Source: Cololabis saira
Taxonomy: Eukaryota > Chordata > Actinopteri > Beloniformes > Belonidae
Reading direction: 5' to 3'
Assembly: GCF_033807715.1 (NCBI RefSeq)
Contig: NC_084607.1
Coordinates: 12,480,441-12,544,440 of the forward strand
DNA: 64,000 nt
Positions 52,204-64,000 of this stretch are shown here, piece after piece; positions within the stretch are counted from its first letter, which is position 1, and each line of letters opens with the position of its first letter. Both the position numbers and the translations under genes were made by a program. Under the pieces are notes generated by a model. It ran no database searches and was not told the DNA's origin. It saw nothing but the letters and a program-made list of their open reading frames with translations.

Positions 52204-52975
52204 CAGTACTTGAGTTGGGGGGGGATGAGGGGGCATGGCCTTCCCCCTGAAATAAAAACGGTCAAAATTATCCCCCCTGTAAAACTGCCATCCCCCCTTT
52301 CCATCCCTTATGCCATTTCATCAATGAATGTGGTTTTACTGCTATTTCAACATTTAGAGTCATCACCAGAAAAATAACTTACAACTTAAATAACAATTTT
52401 CACCTGTTTCAAGTAAATTTTCACTTTAAATAAGAAGGTAAATCTACCAGTGGGACAAGATTTATCTTCTCATTACAAGCAAAAAAATCTTGTTCCACTG
52501 GCAGATTTTTCTACTTATTTTAAGTGAAAATCTACTTGAAACAGGTTAAATTTGTTTTTTCCAGTGATGCGTCTTGTTTTAAGTGTAATGAGATTTTTTT
52601 TACTAAAATTAAAAAAAATTTTTTTGACATTTTAACTAGAAATAAGACAAATATTCTTGTTAAGATTTTGCGTTTTTGCAGTGATCCATTTTACTTATCC
52701 TGTGAAGGACAGAGTCATATTGATAAGTTCATAAAACTGTTTTTTATTGTTGTGATTTGATGTATTTGATGTAAGCCCAGTGTATATTTAAAGCTTACAG
52801 AAGGCTGCATTTAACTGCTGCTATATCATTCCTGCAGTATTTCTGCAGGTGTTTTGGTCAGTGCTATTATTTGTAATATATTATATTATTTGTAATCAGC
52901 ACAAATTATCTGTCCCCATATGATAAAATCCACCATCCCCCCCTGATTATTTTTTTTTTTACAACTCGAGTACTG
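52204..52975 (-). mobile_element. Non-autonomous hAT-like element, family 2 copy 2
   Basis: Starts CAGTACTTGAGTTGGGGG and ends ACAACTCGAGTACTG. Perfect 8-bp duplications GCTATAAC flank it (52196-52203 and 52976-52983). It lies in the opposite orientation to copy 1 at 47321-48038 and carries the core at about 52358-52683. Confidence 0.92.
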
Positions 52976-53104
52976 GCTATAACTGAAAAACAGATAGTTT
53001 GGCGGTCACAGCAAAGATAATAATATGTCTGGGACAGATGTGAAGCCAACCCAGCTGTGCTGCTGAATGTACAGGTGCGATCTCATGAAGGACAATGTTG
53101 AATC

Positions 53105-55219
53105 CTAAGATGGCGGGGCTACTGGATTTGTTTCTGGAAAAGAAAAGAAATGTGTGGCTTAAAAACAATGTATCAACTATTGAACATGATCTACCAAACA
53201 TATACAGACCAGTTTGATATAAGAACCCATTGCATTTCTTACAATCCCAAAATCAGACAAATGGAAATACCATTAAAAAAAATTAAAAATTCTGACCTTT
53301 TTTCTTAATTTAAGTTTAACCAGTTTGACTTAAAGTAATAATACACATCCATTTTCCCCCCCTTTTTTTTAAGGTTGTAAAACATGACAAAAAAAGTTGG
53401 TATGAGGCAGTTTACCATGTTGTACTGTTCCCCTTCTTTCTCACAACAATTAAAAGGTATTCGTACATCAATGGTACCACAAGATAAAACCTTTCAGTTG
53501 TTATTTTGACCTTGCAACATGTCTTCAGGTGGACAACAGTTTCGGGTCTTTCCCGTTGCATTTTTTGTTTAACATTTTTTTTTGTCTTTTATAAAAGGAG
53601 CACATGCCACATGCACATGTTTCTTCCTAAGAAAAGATTTGAAATGTTGATTTTTCTAAAAACAACACGGTACTCCACTGACTGATGGTCCTACTTCTCT
53701 CCTCCTCAGGTAAATTGATGCCATCTCTGCACAAGATTATCATATGGTTTCTTTTTTGCACAGTAAAGATTTAAAGAGCAAGTGGGGAGTGTAGCCTCAT
53801 ATTGTATTGCTTGTAGCCGCTTGCACATGTGGTTATATCAGCCATTGATGAATGACAGCTTCTTGATGCAGAGCCATCTGAGGGCTTGAAAATCACAGGT
53901 GTGTCTAGCCAAGACTTGCACCTTTGCCTTTTACACAATGAGATTCCTTGAGAGTCACTAAGCTGTACAATTATATTAAGCAGTGTAGAAGAAAAGATTA
54001 TGCAAATCCCTAAAATGTATTTTAGAACTACAGTTGTTTTTCTAAACATTTCAATGATTTTCTCAGAAACTTGTTGACAAAGTGGAGACCCTCTGCCCAC
54101 TCTTTGCTTCTTAAAGATTTTGCTTACATGTTTGCCAAATCCTCATAACTTTTGCCTTATTCCATTTTAAATATCATTTCCTCCTTTCACAAAACTGATA
54201 AGACCACCCTGGGCCCCTGAGTAAGGCCCTCAACCCCAACTGCTCCCCGGGCGCCGTCCATATGACAGCCCACTGCTCTCTAGTCTAATTAGAGATGGGT
54301 TAAATGCAGAGAAAACAAATGTACCCAGGGCCGCCGCAAGGGGTGTGCGAACCGTGCGACCGCACAGGGCCTCGCGCTATGGGCCATTTTTTTTTTTTCC
54401 TTCTATCCCTTATAAATATCAACAGTCACGTTCCATTACATACCTAAATATGTACTAGTCTGTGCAAATCAATAAATATATGTGCAATGATGCTTGCTGA
54501 TTGATGTCGCTGCGGAGCTGCGCGTGTCTGTTGTTCAATACAACTGCGTCAGACCAAGCGCAGACACAAGGTGCTCTGATCGAGACGGGTGGAGTGTGTA
54601 ACAAACTGTCACACAATGTCAAGAGAACGAGACAGTTTCAGGAAATTTCCATCAGGGGATGAAAAAAAGAAAAAAACTAAAGAAAATGGAAGAGTTTAAT
54701 GCCTCTCTGAAAGGCTTGTTTGATAAATTTGTTACAAAAATCACCGATCCGACCGGTTCTCAAGCAGCCGCGGAGCCCCGCGTCGAGGCAAGCCCAGATG
54801 ATGAGGCAGGGGAAAGTATCCAGTATTTTGCTAGTCGGAGAGTTAAAATTGCGCATATAGACACCCGATGCGACCCGAAAAACCCAAAAATTTCGGGTGA
54901 AGGCCCCCCCCCCCCCCCCCCGGCCATTTCGCACAGGGCCTCGCAAATCTCCCAGATGGCTCTGCCTTCGGGTATCAATAAAGTTACCAAAAAAAAAAAA
55001 CACAAAAACCCCCCAAACTATTACCTTTAAAGTAATGTGTTTGAGGCCTTAATTGGAAAAAAGAATAAAAAACGTTATACCATTTGTAAAGAAGTAAAGG
55101 TCAAAATAAATTTCAGGACTGCTAGCCCACTTTTTTATTTTCATTTTCCATATCAACCCATTTTTTTTTCCAATTTTAAGTTATGTAAAACAAAAAAATA
55201 AAAACAATATTAATTGCAC

Positions 55220-55295
<76 letters not shown>

Positions 55296-56200
55296 CATAC
55301 ATACATACATACATACATACATACATACATACATACATACATACATACATACATACATACATACATACATACATACATACATACATACATACACATTTTT
55401 TTAAATTAAATTAATATATTAGCTTCTTTATGAATGGAAAATGTAAATAAAGACTTACCCACTTTACTGAGGTCCACTGTTTCTGCACAGCCCAGGAATC
55501 GTGCTACATGTGCTGTGCAGGAGACAGGTGTGCCCTGATTTTCTTTCAGGCATTTCTCAAAGTCTACAAACTCTTTGGCACAGTCCTGTCTGATCTTCTG
55601 GATCACTGGGCTTTATCCATTTTGGGGTTAAACACAGTAAATCGTATTAAATGTGTGTATGTGCACCAAATGCATCACTTTGGGAGAAAACATAAAGGGT
55701 GCCTTACTGTGATGATGTACATTGTGAAACCTTCATCTTCAGTTCATGACACTTTAGTTGCCATGTTGACGGGTTGGATGCTACACATGATCCATATGAC
55801 TCCATCTCTTTATGGCAGTACTTTGCTGTTATTTCCATAGCAGCCTGCCTGAGAGGGGATATGTGTACACAAATCGTGCCAAAGACAGGTCAAATCAAAT
55901 CAATTGATAAACTATCATAAAATTAATTAACTGTAGCTTGCAATGAGACGAGCAATACAATAAGTATAGTTTAAAGATGCATAATGTTCATTTACAACTG
56001 ATATGGTTACTCTGTCAACGCAAGAAATAATCATAAGTGTATTACTGATAAAAGGAATATTTGTAGTTCTTACATTTTTGCAATTTGAAGAAAAATGTGA
56101 AAAAGAGAAAGAAGAAACGAGTAAACCAAGGTTATGCCACCACTACTCCAACATGTGAAAGCACATCCGTGCCTGCAGCAGCTACAGCCGGGACTCACAT
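53105..56200 (-). CDS. chchd5: Coiled-coil-helix-coiled-coil-helix domain protein 5
   Basis: A small mitochondrial intermembrane-space protein of the twin-CX9C class, folded by disulfide relay (Mia40/CHCHD4) as known for the family. Minus-strand exons are 56199-56200 (only AT of the start codon), 55708-55848, 55459-55610 and 53105-53133 (stop TAG at 53105-53107). The total is 107 aa; the human protein has 110. Four CX9C motifs are visible: [33 protein letters not shown] and [11 protein letters not shown]. The strings [12 protein letters not shown] and [13 protein letters not shown] match human CHCHD5 across exon joints, which confirms the phases. The AT|G junction uses an AT before GTGAGT at 56193-56198 and a CTCAG acceptor before G at 55848. 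The last exon adds only [10 protein letters not shown] divergent partner, atp13a1, starts 0.7 kb away. Confidence 0.9.
54326..54990 (+). pseudogene. Broken hAT-transposase-like N-terminus fragment
   Basis: Starts with CAGGGCCGCCGCAAGGGG, a hAT-style terminus. From 54616 a frame reads [16 protein letters not shown], then shifts frame within an A-rich run to [18 protein letters not shown]. This N-terminal form is familiar from zinc-finger MYM/hAT-dimerisation transposase proteins in fish. The frame then runs into a poly-C tract at about 54906-54920, and the downstream end AATAAAGTTACC(A)n does not match the left terminus. It lies in chchd5 intron 3. The type is moderately sure; it is certainly not functional. 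Confidence 0.55.
55221..55395. repeat. (TA)n followed by (CATA)n microsatellite
   Basis: About 35 TA units, then about 26 CATA units to 55395. The flanking frames (YIYI, MCVC and HTYI repeats) are artefacts. It lies in chchd5 intron 3, 64 bp from the exon 3 donor. Confidence 0.96.
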
Positions 56201-56913
56201 ATGACTGGACGAGGGAAAGACGTTCCTTCATTTGATTGGTTCACGTTTACATCTGTCTAACATTTTGGTCACGCCCTAATGGCTTCATTTAAAGGGATCG
56301 TTACTTAATTTCACCATCGGTACATTATGCCGCGTTCCATTTGTCCTCGGAAGTGGGGATTTCCCAGTTCCCAGTTGGATTTTTCAACTGGAACGCCCTT
56401 CGAAGTGGGATTTCCCACTGGGAAAGTGGGAGAGTCTTCAACACCCCGAGTTTACATTCCAAGATGGCTGCCCCGGTTGTAAACAGTAGAAGAGAGCTCT
56501 GTAAAAATTCGTAGCACTTCATTCTAGTTTTGGTCACACTAAATCAGTCGTATACAAGTAGGTCCTATTGTTCGGCATATATATGCTGCTATAGTGTAAT
56601 TTACATTTTTCATGTGGTATATGCGAACTACAAACTTGTTTACCTAATTTGTAACTGGAACGCTGATAACTCGGCTGTGACGTCTTCCCAGTTCCGAGTC
56701 CGACTTCCGAGGTAAATGGGACGCAGCATACGTCTCTTTGCGTGGTGACGTATGCGGAAGTCAGCGAGTCGGCGGACCGACGGCGATTCAGTAAGCGAGC
56801 TCTGAAGGCGCTACAGTGCATCGTTTTGTGCGTAGAATCGGATTTTAACCGGCTACAGCACGACGGGGTGGTAGTGGGTGATAGAGGGGGCCAAAGGGGG
56901 TGAGCAGAGCACA
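56201..56913. promoter_or_regulatory. Divergent promoter region of chchd5 and atp13a1
   Basis: 713 bp separate the two start regions. The flanks are GC-richer and CpG-containing, for example GGCGGACCGACGGCGATTC near 56772, with no TATA box next to the atp13a1 start. The miniature element at 56328-56730 takes up more than half of it. The promoter role is inferred from head-to-head gene order. Confidence 0.5.
56328..56730. mobile_element. Miniature inverted-repeat element between chchd5 and atp13a1
   Basis: The left end, ATGCCGCGTTCCATTTGTCC, is the inverted counterpart of the right end, TAAATGGGACGCAGCAT, and TCGGAAGT/ACTTCCGA occurs inside each end. Internal GGGATTTCCCA motifs recur in both orientations. 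No transposase. It occupies most of the space between the divergent chchd5 and atp13a1 starts. Superfamily not assigned. Confidence 0.7.
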
Positions 56914-62890
<5,977 letters not shown>

Positions 62891-64000
62891 GTAAGACTGT
62901 TATATTTGCAGAATTACTGTCACATGGAAAAAGAAAATACACTCTCTTTCAATTCTAAAGCTTTGACATCTCAGATTACAACAACCCATCTGATCCATAC
63001 CAGGTTTTAGAATTTGTTAAATATGTCAAATGAACAAGACATTACATGAAAACTGTGTTCATCCTTGCTACTTCCATTATAATTAACAGTAAGCATTTAA
63101 AGGGCGTTTTGAAATTAGACCCTGTTATTTTCCCTGGATGAAGAACGCATGTTTAACGCACGCTGGGTAATGTAAATGCAAGCCGATTTATTGCCTCTGG
63201 TGCTTGAAGCTGAGTTGAGGGGAAGGAAGACGAATCGAGAGGCGTTATCAAGCGTTATTACGTAACATGACGGCCCGCTGTCTGGTCCGCCTCACTGGCT
63301 CCACCACAACAGAAGAGCTGACTCGATGCAATAGATGGAGCGGGAGGTGGAGCCGTGCTGAATGACAACAGCATTTGCCTAGAGACTCCCCCCAAATCAT
63401 GTTCCACTAATGTGACCCGCAGTCTCCCTTTGCAACTCCTGCTGTTGTGTTTGTTGACCTCAAAGAACTTCTTTCTGAGGCTCTTCAGTTGGTTAATGAA
63501 CAGAGTTTTGTCTCTTGCATGAGAGCGCCATTTTATACGGAAACAAACTTGTCATTTTAGTATGCAGTTGCAGTTTACAGTTCTGTAATATGCCGATTTA
63601 TGGCGTCCAGGGGTCTGAGGATCATATACAAATCCCACCTAAGAACCGCCACTTTGTGTCAGTTCTGTTTACGTGAGGCCTGACCCGTGATAAAGTGTAT
63701 CCTCAGAGGCAAGTTATTGCCGGGGCCAGCTCAACATGCAACCCCACATCAGTTAATGTAAAAAGGGTAGGACACACGCTAGATTTGGATGTTAAACACC
63801 AGGTATCCGCCAATGTAAAAGGGGCTTTTAGGTGCTCAAAGAAGAACCAGTAACATGTAAATATGAGACAAAGCAAGAAAACAGCTGACGTGAAAGTGTG
63901 ACCACCTTTTATAAAAGGTGTCATCCAAGTGTGCGTTAACGCAATACCAAAAGAAGAAATACACTACCAATGATCTTAGAGAAGCATTATTGCTGCCCAT
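62891..64000. other. atp13a1 intron 16 (partial)
   Basis: No further atp13a1 exon is visible. From about 63110 the composition changes: GC content and CpG rise, as in GGCGTTATCAAGCGTTATTA near 63241. No open frame of a known family, no clear terminal repeats, and no splice-bounded coding block were seen. Confidence 0.45.

Overview
The window is ordinary nuclear DNA from a teleost fish. The genes have many short exons with GT-AG introns, vertebrate-type polyadenylation signals and AT-rich introns. The repeats are those typical of bony fish: Tc1, hAT-type miniature elements, L2/Rex-like LINE tails, and long (TA)n and (GGAA)n tracts. No bacterial, plasmid or viral content was seen. I could run no searches. 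Gene names rest on translating exons, checking that exon phases join, and comparing with vertebrate proteins I know.

Layout from left to right. (1) 139-3385 (-): 5' part of a C2H2 zinc-finger-type gene whose finger exons would lie off the left edge; its intron holds a decayed Tc1 element with a second insertion nested in it. (2) 4961-9776 (+): pgls, 6-phosphogluconolactonase, 5 exons, 253 aa, complete. (3) 12261-18727 (+): colgalt1, procollagen galactosyltransferase, 12 exons, 605 aa, complete from signal peptide to RDEL. (4) 20770-32557 (+): gmip, an F-BAR/C1/RhoGAP protein, 21 exons, about 1053 aa. (5) 35737-50114 (+): an LMX1-type LIM-homeodomain gene, 8 coding exons, 386 aa, with a 10 kb second intron. 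(6) 53105-56200 (-): chchd5, a 107 aa mitochondrial twin-CX9C protein, whose start codon appears to be split by an intron. (7) 56914 to the right edge (+): the first 16 exons of atp13a1, an ER P5A-type ATPase, divergent from chchd5.

The genes do not form one pathway. PGLS, COLGALT1, GMIP and ATP13A1 all map to human 19p13.11, so this is a conserved vertebrate block. The LMX1 gene sits between gmip and atp13a1, in a segment belonging to the same four-fold paralogon (human 1, 6, 9, 19) as LMX1A and LMX1B. It therefore looks like a third LMX1 ohnolog that mammals lack.

The repeats carry most of the surprises. Five hAT-like elements have 8-bp target duplications that can be read directly (one with a single mismatch). 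One of them sits in one arm of a 0.75 kb inverted repeat whose other arm preserves the empty site, and that inverted repeat brackets the last two pgls exons. Two unrelated hAT-like families carry the same roughly 400-bp foldback core. An 83-bp tandem array upstream of pgls was built from a LINE 3' end. I saw no clearly new biological system. The best candidates for follow-up are the shared foldback core, the inverted-repeat structures, the third LMX1 gene, and three splice-level oddities: a GC-AG intron, a split ATG, and a frame mismatch at a G run.
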